From Chromohalobacter marismortui (GTDB lineage: Bacteria; Pseudomonadota; Gammaproteobacteria; Pseudomonadales; Halomonadaceae), in NCBI RefSeq assembly GCF_004364315.1, contig NZ_SOBR01000001.1:248001-312000 (forward strand): a DNA stretch of 64,000 nucleotides, given 5' to 3'. Position numbers and translations under genes: made by a program. Position 1 is the first letter of the stretch, and every line of letters starts with the position of its first letter. Positions 34,652-43,764 of the stretch are shown piece by piece. Below the pieces are notes generated by a model. The model searched no databases and was not told the DNA's origin. It saw nothing but the letters and a program-made list of their open reading frames with translations.

Positions 34652-35602
34652 ATGCATACGCAAGATATCAACGCCTGGCGGCACGACCATGTCTTCGATC
34701 AGGACAGCGTCCGCTCGGGAGAGCGCCGTACGTTGATCGTCGTTCTGCTGACGCTGGTCACCATGTTCATCGAGATATTCGCCGGCATGGTATATGGCTC
34801 GATGGCCTTGCTAGCCGATGGTCTTCACATGGGCTCTCACGCCACGGCCCTGGGCATCGCAGCATTCGCCTATGCGTATGCTCGCCGCCATGCGGGCGAT
34901 CATCGCTTTAGCTTCGGTACCGGCAAGATCAATGCGCTGGGCGGGTTCACCGGAGCGATATTATTGGTGGGGTTTGCGGTTTTCATGGGCATTGAAAGCA
35001 TCGACCGCTTCTTCAACCCGGTCGCCATCGTGTTCGATAAAGCCATTCTGGTGGCGGGCGTCGGGCTGGTGGTGAATGGCATTTCCGCCTGGATTCTGGG
35101 GGCGCACGGGCATGATCATGCGTCCGGTCACGGCGGGCAGGATCACCATCATGAGCATGACCACAACCGACGCGCCGCGTATTTCCACGTGCTAGCGGAC
35201 GCCTTGACATCCCTGCTGGCAATCTTCGCCTTGCTGGCAGCGAAGTACCTTGGGTGGCAGTGGATGGATCCGATCATGGGCATCGTGGGGGCCATTCTGA
35301 TCACCCGCTGGTCCTGGGGACTGCTTCGCGATACCGGCCAGGTATTGCTGGACCGCCAAGTGCATGAGCTCGATGAGAAAATTCGAGATATCATTGAAAC
35401 CGGCACGAGTGACCGGATCAGCGATCTTCATGTCTGGTCGATCGGGCCGGGCCTCTATGCCGGCATTATTGCGATAGTCTCCGATGCGCCAGCAACACCG
35501 CATGACTACCGGGATAGGGTACGACAGCGACTGCCCCAGATGGTGCACGTCACATTTGAAGTGGAGCAGTGCGTCGGACATCGCCATCCGCCAGCCGCAT
35601 GA
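34652..35602 (+). CDS. CDF-family metal cation efflux protein, DmeF-like
   Basis: The 316-residue protein has the CDF fold with six transmembrane helices. The metal site residues lie in SMALLADGLHMGSHA (helix 2) and FHVLADALTS (helix 5), matching the HxxxD pattern. A cytoplasmic loop near residues 150-173 is rich in His and Asp (HGHDHASGHGGQDHHHEHDH), as in the Co(II)/Ni(II) exporter DmeF, though Zn is also possible. GGGGAGA precedes the ATG at 34652. No RcnR/DmeR-type regulator gene is adjacent. It has its own terminator, and an 83-base relative of this gene lies 1.1 kb upstream. Confidence 0.93.
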   Translation: MHTQDINAWRHDHVFDQDSVRSGERRTLIVVLLTLVTMFIEIFAGMVYGSMALLADGLHMGSHATALGIAAFAYAYARRHAGDHRFSFGTGKINALGGFTGAILLVGFAVFMGIESIDRFFNPVAIVFDKAILVAGVGLVVNGISAWILGAHGHDHASGHGGQDHHHEHDHNRRAAYFHVLADALTSLLAIFALLAAKYLGWQWMDPIMGIVGAILITRWSWGLLRDTGQVLLDRQVHELDEKIRDIIETGTSDRISDLHVWSIGPGLYAGIIAIVSDAPATPHDYRDRVRQRLPQMVHVTFEVEQCVGHRHPPAA

Positions 35603-35610
35603 TCCAGCAG

Positions 35611-35640
35611 AAGCGGCCTCACATCGAGGCCGCTTTCTTT
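35611..35640 (+). terminator. Rho-independent terminator of the CDF gene
   Basis: A perfect 10-bp stem (AAGCGGCCTC at 35611-35620, GAGGCCGCTT at 35626-35635) with a 5-base loop is followed by TCTTT. Confidence 0.9.
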
Positions 35641-35748
35641 GTCTAATGTCAGCGATCCGCTTATGCTGGATGTCGGGTTGATAGCAAAATGAAGGGTCAT
35701 ACCCACCGATCGATCAACAATCAAGGTCTGCACAAGGAGTCTTCTGCA

Positions 35749-36963
35749 ATGACCGTCAAGAAACCGCTTATCGGTGCCATTTCCGCGGTGGCCTTGGCCA
35801 CCAGTCTTTCTGCAATGGCCGAGCCGCTCAAGATTGGTGTGCTGGTGCCGCTGACCGGCGACCTGCAAAGCTATGGCGAGCCCGCGCTCAAGGCCGCGCA
35901 ACTTGCCGCCAAGGAGATCAATGCTGCCGGCGGCGTGATGGGCGAGGACGTTCAGATCGCCAGCGGCGATACCCAGACCTCGCCGCAGCCAGGTGTTGCC
36001 GCGGCCCAGAAGCTGGTCAACATCGAAGGCGTCGACGCGATCTTCGGCGCGCTCTCCAGTGGGGTGACCATCCCGGTGGCGCAGAGCGTCTCCAAGCCCG
36101 AGCAGATACCGCAGATCAGCAGCGCCTCGACCTCGCCGGTGATTACCTCGCTGGACGATGGCGACTTCCTGTTCCGTACCGTGCCGTCGGATGCCTTCCA
36201 GGGCGTGGCGCTCTCCGAAGTGACCCAGGAGAAGGGCTACGACAACGTCAGCATCATCTATATCAACAACGACTACGGCAAAGGGCTCGCCGATGCCTTC
36301 ACCAAGGCCTACGAGAAAGCCGGTGGCACGGTCTCCGCGTCGGTGGCCTACGAACAGGGTCAGGCGGCCTATCGCGGCGAGCTGCAGCAGGCCGCCAACG
36401 ACGCCGCCGAGGCGCTGGTGCTGATCGGTTATCCGGAAAACGGCCAGACCATCCTGCGTCAGGCGCTGGAAGGCGGTTTCTTCAGGAACTTCGTGTTCAC
36501 CGACGGCATGAAGGCCCCTGAGCTGGTCGACAACCTGGGCGCGCAGTATCTCGAGGGCTCGGTGGGCACCGTGCCGCAGGCTCGCGCCGACTCGCCGGGG
36601 GCCCAGCACTTCAGCAGCGCCTACGAGAGCGAATACGGCGCGCTGCCGCCCAAGCCCTACCTGGATACCGCCTACGACGCCTTCTATCTGCTCTCGCTGG
36701 CAGCCCAGGCGGCCGGTACCACCTACAGCGTGGCGATTCGCGACCAGCTGCGTGCCGTCGCCAATCCGCCGGGCGAGCAGGTCGGTCCGGGCGAATTCGA
36801 GAAAGCCGTCAAGCTGCTCGAGGCGGGCAAGGAGATCGATTACCAGGGCGCTGCCGGTTCGGTCAACTTCGACGCCAACGGCGACGTGCCGGGCACCTTC
36901 GGCGAGTGGACCTTCAAGGACGGCAAAGTGGTCACCAACCGCATCTTCGAACCCACGATGTAA
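35749..36963 (+). CDS. livK: Periplasmic branched-chain-amino-acid-type binding protein
   Basis: The 404-residue protein starts with a signal peptide cleaved near AMA-EP (residue ~24), followed by the type I periplasmic binding fold of the Leu/Ile/Val family: KIGVLVPLTGDLQSYGEPAL, ALSSGVTIPVAQ, and YINNDYGKGLADAF. AAGGAG at 35734-35739 fixes the ATG at 35749. It faces the livGFHM genes across a shared terminator and most likely delivers substrate to them. The ligand could be branched-chain amino acids or another small amino-acid-like compound; the sequence alone does not decide. Confidence 0.93.
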   Translation: MTVKKPLIGAISAVALATSLSAMAEPLKIGVLVPLTGDLQSYGEPALKAAQLAAKEINAAGGVMGEDVQIASGDTQTSPQPGVAAAQKLVNIEGVDAIFGALSSGVTIPVAQSVSKPEQIPQISSASTSPVITSLDDGDFLFRTVPSDAFQGVALSEVTQEKGYDNVSIIYINNDYGKGLADAFTKAYEKAGGTVSASVAYEQGQAAYRGELQQAANDAAEALVLIGYPENGQTILRQALEGGFFRNFVFTDGMKAPELVDNLGAQYLEGSVGTVPQARADSPGAQHFSSAYESEYGALPPKPYLDTAYDAFYLLSLAAQAAGTTYSVAIRDQLRAVANPPGEQVGPGEFEKAVKLLEAGKEIDYQGAAGSVNFDANGDVPGTFGEWTFKDGKVVTNRIFEPTM

Positions 36964-36995
36964 GCGCGAACAAGCAATCTTTTCAGCAATACCTA

Positions 36996-37026
36996 CGAAA
37001 CGCCCGGCCCTAGGCCGGGCGTTTCG
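36996..37026. terminator. Bidirectional terminator between livK and livM
   Basis: A perfect 14-bp stem (36996-37009 with 37013-37026) around a 3-base loop has A and T runs on its flanks. It ends both convergent transcripts. Confidence 0.9.
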
Positions 37027-37066
37027 TTACAGGGTGAAAGTCGTAGAGGGTCGAGGATGCAGGTGT

Positions 37067-38011
37067 TCAGCGTTTCCTGGCGAGCAGTTTGGGCGGTTTT
37101 TCGGGCAGGATGCCCTCGGGCCGAGTGACCAGGATCACCTGTAGCAGCACACCGATCAGCAGTACCCGCAGCGCCGCACCTTGGGTAGCGTACTCGGTGG
37201 GCAGCAGCCCGGTGAGCAGCGCGGTGCCCGACCATACGCCCCACACCACGATGGCGCCGAGGATCGCCCCGCGATTGTTGCCGCTGCCGCCGGCGATCAG
37301 CATCACCCAGACCAGGAAGGTGCCGTAGAGCGGCATGAACGCCTCGGGACTCAAGAAGCCGAAGAAGTGGGCATAGAGTCCGCCGCCCAGGCCCATGATC
37401 GCCGAGCCCAGCACGAAGGCTTGCAGCCGGAAGCCGGCGATCGACTTGCCGGCCGCGGCGGTGGCCGGTTCGTTCTCGCGAATGGCGCGCAACACACGGC
37501 CCCAGGGTGAGGCACGGGCGCGCTCGACCAGGAAGTACACCCCGGCGACGAACAGCGCCACGATGACCAGATAGGTGAGTGGGCTATCCAGCACGGTGTC
37601 GGCGAACGGCCGGTCGATGCCGGCGATGCCGCGCACGCCGTTGGTCAGCCAGCCTTCGTTCTTGACGAACAGCCGGACCATCTCGGCGATGCCGATCGAG
37701 GCGATGGCCAGGTAGTCGGTACGCAGCCGCGCGGTGATCAGGCCGACGACCAGTCCGAGCAGCGTCGAGGCGATGACCGCGCCGGCCAGGCCGACCAGAA
37801 ACGGCATGCCGAAGCCGCCCAGGTAGGCGGGACTCGACGGCGTAGTGAGAATCGCACTGGTATAGGCGCCGACCGCGAAGAAGCCGGCAATCCCGATGTT
37901 GAACTGACCGGTGAACCCCCACTGCATGTTGAGGCCCAGCGCGAGCACGGCGTAGACGCCGGCGAAGGTCAGAAACGAGACGAGGTACGAGGCGAGGCCG
38001 GAAAGTTCCAT
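37067..38011 (-). CDS. livM: Branched-chain-type amino-acid ABC permease LivM
   Basis: This 314-residue permease has the LivM pattern: GLNMQWGFTGQFNIGIAGFF, TDYLAIASIGIAEM, and the EAA-like loop RAIRENEPATAAAGKSI that contacts the ATPases. It has about eight to ten hydrophobic helices. The ATG at 38011 overlaps the livH stop by one base. The open frame continuing upstream to 38449 lies inside livH and is not used. It is the last gene of the livGFHM operon on the minus strand. Confidence 0.94.
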   Translation of the reverse strand: MELSGLASYLVSFLTFAGVYAVLALGLNMQWGFTGQFNIGIAGFFAVGAYTSAILTTPSSPAYLGGFGMPFLVGLAGAVIASTLLGLVVGLITARLRTDYLAIASIGIAEMVRLFVKNEGWLTNGVRGIAGIDRPFADTVLDSPLTYLVIVALFVAGVYFLVERARASPWGRVLRAIRENEPATAAAGKSIAGFRLQAFVLGSAIMGLGGGLYAHFFGFLSPEAFMPLYGTFLVWVMLIAGGSGNNRGAILGAIVVWGVWSGTALLTGLLPTEYATQGAALRVLLIGVLLQVILVTRPEGILPEKPPKLLARKR

Positions 38012-38880
38012 CACACAGTCCCCTTGAAGATGCCCTGCGGACGCAGGATGAGCATGCCGACCATGATCGCGAAGGCCACGGCGGGCTTGTAGGCGGCGGG
38101 GATCAGCAGCGTCGACATCTCCATCGACACGCCGATGATCATGCCGCCGGCGATGGCGCCGTAGGGCCGGCCGATGCCGCCGAGAATCGCCGCGGCGAAC
38201 ACCGGCAGCAGGGTGGTCCAGCCCATCACCGGATGCAGGCGCGTGTCGATGCCCAGGAACACGCCCGCGGCGGCCGCCAGGGCGCCGCCGATCACCCAGG
38301 TGACCATGATCACGCGCTCGGCGGGAATCCCCGAGACCAGCGCCAGGTCCATGTTGTCGGACATCGCGCGCATCGCCTTGCCCAGCCGGGTGCGCGTCAG
38401 GAACAGATGCACGCCGGCGACCAGGGCCAGCGAGATCAGCATGATCCATAGATGATCGGGCTTGAGCCGCATCCCGCCCAGCCAGTCGAGCTGCCAGGGA
38501 AACTGGATGCCCGAGGCGTAGGTCTGGTTGTCGGAGCCCCAGATCAATTGCACCAGGCTACGCAGGATCAGCGCCATGCCGAACGAGGCGATCAGCAGGA
38601 TTACCGGCTGGGTACGACGAATGCGTCGATAGAGCACCTGGTCGATGAATACCGCGATCACCCCCATGCCGACCATCGCCGCAGGCAGCGCCCACCACGA
38701 ACTCAGGCCGAAGGCCGAGATGAAGGACAGGCCGAGGTAGGCGCCGAGGGTCATGAAGTCGCCATGCGCGAAGTGCGCGAAGCGCAGGATGCCGAAGATC
38801 ATCGACACGCCGATGGCACCCATGGTCAGCACGCTGCCCAGGACCAGGCCGTAGATCAGCAGTTGCAGGATATCGGTCAT
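38011..38880 (-). CDS. livH: Branched-chain-type amino-acid ABC permease LivH
   Basis: The 289-residue integral membrane protein begins MTDILQLLIYGLVLGS and contains GVSMIFGILRFAHFAHGDFM, MRAMSDNMDLALVSGIP (ATPase-contact loop) and AAAILGGIGRPYGAIAGG, all LivH features. It pairs with LivM to form the inner-membrane pore. It lies three bases after livF, and livM overlaps its stop. Confidence 0.95.
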   Translation of the reverse strand: MTDILQLLIYGLVLGSVLTMGAIGVSMIFGILRFAHFAHGDFMTLGAYLGLSFISAFGLSSWWALPAAMVGMGVIAVFIDQVLYRRIRRTQPVILLIASFGMALILRSLVQLIWGSDNQTYASGIQFPWQLDWLGGMRLKPDHLWIMLISLALVAGVHLFLTRTRLGKAMRAMSDNMDLALVSGIPAERVIMVTWVIGGALAAAAGVFLGIDTRLHPVMGWTTLLPVFAAAILGGIGRPYGAIAGGMIIGVSMEMSTLLIPAAYKPAVAFAIMVGMLILRPQGIFKGTV

Positions 38881-38883
38881 GGT

Positions 38884-39591
38884 TCAGCCCCCCAGGAACA
38901 TTTCGGCGACTTCCGGATCGGCCAGGAGGTTGGGACCGGTGTCTTCGTGACGGTTACTGCCGGTGGCCAGCACGTAGCCCCGGCTGGCGATGGCCAGTGC
39001 CTGCTTGGCGTTCTGCTCGACCATCAGCACGCCGATGCCCTGGGCGTTGATCTCCTTGATGCGCTCGAAGGTCTCGTCGATCAGCAGCGGCGAGAGGCCG
39101 GCGGTGGGTTCGTCGAGCATCAATAGCTGCGGGTCGATCATCAGCGCGCGGCCCATGGCGACCATCTGGCGTTCGCCGCCGGACATCAGCCCGGCCTGCT
39201 GACGCCGCCGCTCGGCGAGCTTGGGAAACAACGTATAGACCTTGTCGAGACGCTGGGACAGGTCGCCCTTCATCAGGTAAGCGCCCATCTCGAGGTTCTC
39301 GCGCACCGTCAACGACGGAAAGACGTTTTTCTCCTGGGGCACATAGGCGATGCCGTGGCGGACCATCTGTTCGGGCTTGGCGTTGGTGATCGCCTCGCCG
39401 CGGTAGCGGACCTCGCCCTCGCGGATGCGCAGCAGGCCGAACACCGCTTTCATGGCGGTGGACTTGCCGGCGCCGTTGGGGCCGACGATGACCACGATCT
39501 CGTCGCTTTCTACGCGCAGGTGGGTGCCTTGAAGGATGTCGGCGCCGCCATAGCCGCCATAGAGGCCCTTGGCTTCGAGCAGGCTGCTCAT
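38884..39591 (-). CDS. livF: Branched-chain-type amino-acid ABC ATPase LivF
   Basis: The 235-residue ATPase has Walker A GPNGAGKST, the LivF-type GIAYVPQEKNVFPSLTV Q-loop region, signature MSGGERQM, Walker B LLMLDEPTAGLSP, and switch His replaced by MVEQN-type context typical of LivF. It works with LivG as a heterodimer. Its ATG overlaps the livG stop (ATGA, 39588-39591). Confidence 0.95.
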   Translation of the reverse strand: MSSLLEAKGLYGGYGGADILQGTHLRVESDEIVVIVGPNGAGKSTAMKAVFGLLRIREGEVRYRGEAITNAKPEQMVRHGIAYVPQEKNVFPSLTVRENLEMGAYLMKGDLSQRLDKVYTLFPKLAERRRQQAGLMSGGERQMVAMGRALMIDPQLLMLDEPTAGLSPLLIDETFERIKEINAQGIGVLMVEQNAKQALAIASRGYVLATGSNRHEDTGPNLLADPEVAEMFLGG

Positions 39592-40406
39592 GAGGACGCT
39601 CCTTCATCCGTTGAGTGCTGGCGAGGTGTTTCTTCGCCCATCCGGCCGCTGGCGCCACCGCCCAGATAGGCCTCGCGGACCTCTTCGTTCTGGCGCAGCG
39701 TCTCCATCGAGCCGGAGGCGATCAGCTCGCCGTTGGCCATCACATGGACCGGGTCGCACAGCGCCGAGATCAAATCCATGTCGTGTTCGATGACGCAGAA
39801 GGTGTAGCCGCGTTCGCGGTTGAGCCGCAGGATCGCCTCGCGGATCTTGCCGAGCAGGGTACGGTTGACGCCGGCGCCGGGCTCGTCGAGCAGGACCATC
39901 TTGGCGTCGGTCATCATCGTGCGGCCCAGATCGAGCAGCTTCTTTTGCCCACCCGAGAGGTTGCCGGCCAGCTCGTCGGCGACGTGGGTGATCTCGAGAA
40001 ACGCGAGCACGTCGTCGACGCGCTCCAGCACCTCGCCGTCCTGCTGCCTGACCTTGCCCCAGCGCAGCCAGGTCTTGAACAGGTTCTCGCCGCTCTGACC
40101 CGGCGGCACCACCATCAGATTCTCGCGCACCGTCATGCGCGAGAACTCATGCGGGATCTGGAAGGTGCGTACCAGGCCACGGTGAAACAGCTTGTGCGGC
40201 GGCAGGCCGGTGATGTCCTGGTCGTCGAGCAGCACATGGCCGCTGGACGGGGGGAAGAGTCCGGCGACGATATTGAACAGCGTACTCTTGCCGGCCCCGT
40301 TGGGCCCGATCAAGCCGGTGATACTGCCCTGCGCCACCTCGAAGGAAACGCCCCGTACCGCCTGTAGACCGCCGAACGCCTTGGAGACGTTGTCGATTCG
40401 AATCAA
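39588..40406 (-). CDS. livG: Branched-chain-type amino-acid ABC ATPase LivG
   Basis: The 272-residue ATPase begins with the IRIDNVSKAFGGLQAV strand and has Walker A GPNGAGKST, Q-loop TFQIPHEFSRMTV, signature LSGGQKKL, Walker B MVLLDEPGAGVN, and the LivG C-terminal extension IEHDMDLISALCDPVHVMANG. No ATG is available near the homologous start; the gene appears to begin with TTG at 40406, with a GAGG about 10 bases upstream. It is the first gene of livGFHM, so the 556-base gap upstream should contain the operon promoter. Confidence 0.94.
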   Translation of the reverse strand: MIRIDNVSKAFGGLQAVRGVSFEVAQGSITGLIGPNGAGKSTLFNIVAGLFPPSSGHVLLDDQDITGLPPHKLFHRGLVRTFQIPHEFSRMTVRENLMVVPPGQSGENLFKTWLRWGKVRQQDGEVLERVDDVLAFLEITHVADELAGNLSGGQKKLLDLGRTMMTDAKMVLLDEPGAGVNRTLLGKIREAILRLNRERGYTFCVIEHDMDLISALCDPVHVMANGELIASGSMETLRQNEEVREAYLGGGASGRMGEETPRQHSTDEGASS

Positions 40407-40962
40407 GGAAGAATGCCTCGTAAGCGTTTTGTTGTGGTTGTGTGCGCGCGGACATTAGCGGGAGATGGTCGTGTCTCACCCGCCTTGACCGGCAACGCTT
40501 TTCACGGATCGATAGTGCGACGCACGAGGGCGTCGATCAAATCATCACGCAATGACGTTTGTCACGCAGTGATACAATCGAGTCTATCAGGCCGTCGATG
40601 GCGACGTCATGCCTGCATGGCGACTTCGGGAATGACGGTTGAATCGAGAGTATCCGGTGAGACATATGAGGTCAGTGCCGGATGATCAGGGCTTACTTTC
40701 TGTCGTTTGGTAATGAAGAGAAAGATCATTTTTATTTTATGTGTTCCACATGAACTATAAAGAAGCGATATTTTAAGAATATCCGAACATGATCCAGTCG
40801 TCTCTTGAGTATGCTTGCCAGTGTAATTGAGGGGCATTTAATGCCTCGCCTTTGAGGGGAGCGATACCGATGTCTCTTCAAGGTTCAGTCAACGACATAG
40901 AGGTTTCTCTTTGATCACCGATGCCCGTTCGAAGTGTGAATGACGCCTAAAGGAGAAAGTTC
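40407..40962. other. Intergenic region between livG and the ketopantoate reductase gene
   Basis: This 556-base stretch lies between divergent genes. Near 40545-40572 it has two similar dyad elements upstream of livG. From about 40690 to 40790 it is strikingly A+T-rich compared with its surroundings. A 76-codon minus-strand frame (40607-40837) has no ribosome site and a Cys/Ser/Lys-rich composition unlike local genes, so it is not called. No RNA gene is recognised. Confidence 0.55.
40545..40572. promoter_or_regulatory. Pair of operator-like dyads upstream of livGFHM
   Basis: TCACGCAATGA (40545-40555) and TCACGCAGTGA (40562-40572) differ at one base; the second is a perfect dyad around GCA. 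Their centres are 17 bases apart. They may bind a regulator of the liv operon. Confidence 0.4.
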
Positions 40963-41880
40963 ATGAAAATCGCCATCGTGGGGGCCGGTGCGGTCGGCTG
41001 TTACTACGGCGCCATGCTGGCGCTGGCCGGGCATCAGGTCGTGCTGGTGGGACGTGCCGCCTTCGTCGAGGCGGTGTCCCGCAACGGCCTGATCCTGGAG
41101 AAGCACGGCGAGCGCCGGGTCGCCTCGGTGGAGGCCAGCAGTGACCCGGCAGCGATCGCCGGGGCCGAGCTGGCGATGGTCTGCGTGAAGTCCGGCGACA
41201 CCGAGCGCGCCGGGCGGGAGATGGCGCCGCATCTAAGCCCGTCCTGCATCGTGCTCAGCCTGCAGAACGGCGTCTCCAATGCCGCAACACTGGAGACCCT
41301 TCTCGGCCGGCGGGTGATGCCGGTGGTGGTCTACGTGGCCAGTCGCATGAACGGGGCCGGCGTGGTACGCCACGAAGGGCGCGGGGAGCTGGCGCTGTCC
41401 GGAGAGCGGGCGCACGAGGTGGCGGGGGTTCTCAACGCGGCCGGCGTCGAGACCCAGATCGGCGAAGACCCCATGGCGTCGCTGTGGGCCAAGCTGGTGG
41501 TGAACTGCGCCATCAATCCGCTCTCGGCGATCACCCGCCTGCCCTACGGCAAGATGGTAGGGCAGGACGGCATGCCGCAACTGATGGAAGAGATCGCCGG
41601 CGAGGCGATCGCCGTCGCCCGGGCGGAGGGCGTCGCCGTGCCGGACGGGGTGTTCGAGACCCTTCGCGCCATTCCCTCATCGATGGCCGAGCAGTACTCG
41701 TCGACGGCCCAGGACCTGGTGAACGGCAAGCCCACGGAGATCGATTTCCTCAACGGGGAGATCGTCGCGCGTGCCGCCCGGCATGATATCGCCGTCCCCC
41801 TCAACCGCACCCTGACGCTGCTGGTCAAGAGTGCGGAGCGGTTCGGTGTCAACGACCTGACAGTCCACGTGGAACGATGA
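40963..41880 (+). CDS. 2-dehydropantoate 2-reductase (ApbA/PanE family)
   Basis: The 305-residue protein has the NADP-binding GAGAVGCYYG (residues 7-16), the catalytic Lys in WAKLVVNCAINPLSA near residue 175, and the substrate-binding Ser/Asp segment STAQDLVNGKPTEIDFLNG. The enzyme reduces ketopantoate to pantoate for coenzyme A. Paralogues of the same family act on other 2-keto acids, so panE is not certain. AAAGGAG precedes the ATG at 40963. It is divergent from livG and converges on a chemoreceptor gene. Confidence 0.9.
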   Translation: MKIAIVGAGAVGCYYGAMLALAGHQVVLVGRAAFVEAVSRNGLILEKHGERRVASVEASSDPAAIAGAELAMVCVKSGDTERAGREMAPHLSPSCIVLSLQNGVSNAATLETLLGRRVMPVVVYVASRMNGAGVVRHEGRGELALSGERAHEVAGVLNAAGVETQIGEDPMASLWAKLVVNCAINPLSAITRLPYGKMVGQDGMPQLMEEIAGEAIAVARAEGVAVPDGVFETLRAIPSSMAEQYSSTAQDLVNGKPTEIDFLNGEIVARAARHDIAVPLNRTLTLLVKSAERFGVNDLTVHVER

Positions 41881-41900
41881 CGCCACAGCATTTTCTGTCT

Positions 41901-43655
41901 CTAGAACGCTTCCCAGTCATCACTCTCGCTGGGTACCGGTGACTTGGTTTTGGCGCTGCGTACCGGTGTCGAGTCTCCTGCTGGCTGCGAAGCAGACGCA
42001 CGGGAGGTCGCCGATCCTTCGTCCTCGCCGAGCACAAAGCCGTTGATCAACTGGCTCAGACGCTGGGCATGTGCGCGCATGGCATCGGCGCTGGCGGAGC
42101 TATGCTGGACCATGGCGGCGTTTTGCTGGGTCATGGTGTCCATTTCCGTCACCGCGACATTGACTTGGCTGATGCCGCTGCTTTGCTCCCGTGCGCCCGC
42201 GCTGATCTCACCGATCACATCGGTGACGCGGGCTACGCTGGTGACGATCTCCTGCATGGTCTCGCCCGCATTGCGTACCAGTTCGGTGCCCGAGCGGGTG
42301 TACGTCACGGAGGTGTCGATCAACTCACGTATCTCGCGTGAGGCCTCGCTGGAGCGGCTGGCGAGCGTGCGGACTTCTTCTGCAACCACGGCGAAGCCGC
42401 GACCGTGCTCGCCGGCGCGGGCCGCTTCCACCGAGGCATTGAGGGCCAGGATATTGGTCTGGAAGGCGATCGAGTCGATCATGGTGATGATCTCGCCGAT
42501 CTTGGCTGCCGAGGCGTTGATGTCGTTCATGGTGCGCTCGACCTGGCTCATCGAGGCTTCGCCGCGACGCGCCACGTCGGCCGTGGACTGGGCCAGTTGA
42601 TTGGCTTGCTGGGCCGATTCGGCGCTATGCGTGACGGTGGAGGTGATCTCTTCCATCGAGGCCGAGGTTTCCTGCAGGTTGGCGGCAGCCTGGTCGGTGC
42701 GTGTTGCCAATTCTTCGCTACTGCGGGCAATCTCCTCCGAGGAGTGAGAGACCTGTGCGGTACTGGCGCGCACCTCGCGCAGGGTCTCTTGCATGCGTGC
42801 CACGAAGGCATTGAATTGGGTTGCCAGTTCGCCGACCTCGTCGCGACTTTCGATCTCGAGTCGCCGGGTCAGGTCGCCCTTGCCTTGGGCGATGTCCTGC
42901 ATGGCATGGGCGGTGCGACGGATGGGTTGAATGGTGCGTCGGGTGAGCCAGTAGGCGATGAGCGCCACGATGGCGAAGATGGCGCCACCGATCAGTACGG
43001 TAGCGATCAGGACTCTACGCAGTTTGGTTGCTTGAGCAGCCTCGACAGTGGCCATGGCCTCGTCGATACCGGTGACATAAGTGCCGGCGCCCAGCATCCA
43101 GTTCCACTTGTCGATCCCGGTGGCGTAGGAATACTTGGTTTCGATTTCGCCGCTGTCCGGATGCGGCCAGGCGTACTGATAATGACCGCCACCTTGCTTG
43201 GCGAGCTCGATCATGTCGCGAATCAGCAGATTGCCATGTTTGTCCTGAGTCTCGATGGCGTTCTTGCCGATGCTATCCGGCTTTAGCGGCTGCACCAGCG
43301 TGGTCCCCTGGTAGTCGTAGACGAAGACGTAGTTGCTGCCATCGAAGCGCATGCTGCTGAGGATCTCCTTGGCGCGAGCCTTGGCGTCGGCATCGTCCGG
43401 GCCAGCCTCGGCGACGATCGGTGCAATGGCAGACTTGGCAGTCTCGATAACGTTCTGCACGGCGGCCTTGCGCGATTCGACCAACATGTCGCGTTGCTCG
43501 GCCAGGGCAGTGCGCGATGCCTGGACGAGATCGTAGGCGACCACCCCGATCAGCGTTATCGTCGTCAGCAACAGTGGAACGAGTACCAGCAGCAGGACCT
43601 TGCCCTGCAGGCTTGGCGAACTACCGCGGTGTGCCCCGTGTTGTGTCGTGGCCAT
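41901..43655 (-). CDS. Methyl-accepting chemotaxis protein with a Cache sensor domain
   Basis: The 584-residue chemoreceptor has transmembrane helix 1 (residues ~19-42), a periplasmic single-Cache domain (~50-205) with FDGSNYVFVYDYQGTTLVQP and WMLGAGTYVTGID, helix 2 (~215-240), a HAMP domain, and a signalling domain whose hairpin tip is IDSIAFQTNILALNASVEAA. The C-terminus ends DWEAF, matching the xWxxF pentapeptide that tethers CheR and CheB in E. coli Tar/Tsr-type receptors. The Cache type suggests a small organic acid or amine ligand, which is inference. GGAGG lies upstream of the ATG at 43655. Confidence 0.94.
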   Translation of the reverse strand: MATTQHGAHRGSSPSLQGKVLLLVLVPLLLTTITLIGVVAYDLVQASRTALAEQRDMLVESRKAAVQNVIETAKSAIAPIVAEAGPDDADAKARAKEILSSMRFDGSNYVFVYDYQGTTLVQPLKPDSIGKNAIETQDKHGNLLIRDMIELAKQGGGHYQYAWPHPDSGEIETKYSYATGIDKWNWMLGAGTYVTGIDEAMATVEAAQATKLRRVLIATVLIGGAIFAIVALIAYWLTRRTIQPIRRTAHAMQDIAQGKGDLTRRLEIESRDEVGELATQFNAFVARMQETLREVRASTAQVSHSSEEIARSSEELATRTDQAAANLQETSASMEEITSTVTHSAESAQQANQLAQSTADVARRGEASMSQVERTMNDINASAAKIGEIITMIDSIAFQTNILALNASVEAARAGEHGRGFAVVAEEVRTLASRSSEASREIRELIDTSVTYTRSGTELVRNAGETMQEIVTSVARVTDVIGEISAGAREQSSGISQVNVAVTEMDTMTQQNAAMVQHSSASADAMRAHAQRLSQLINGFVLGEDEGSATSRASASQPAGDSTPVRSAKTKSPVPSESDDWEAF

Positions 43656-43764
43656 CCAGACGACCTCCTGTGCTCAGCGTGAATGCGTCATGTCATTGTC
43701 ATATCGGCATATCAGAGAGCGTCTGGATGCGACTTTGGTTAACCCCTGCGTCTGCGTTTTCGCG

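Noticed and set aside
40607-40837. A 76-codon minus-strand frame in the livG gap
   Set aside because: It has no ribosome site, no recognisable family, and lies mainly in an A+T-rich segment; kept as intergenic.
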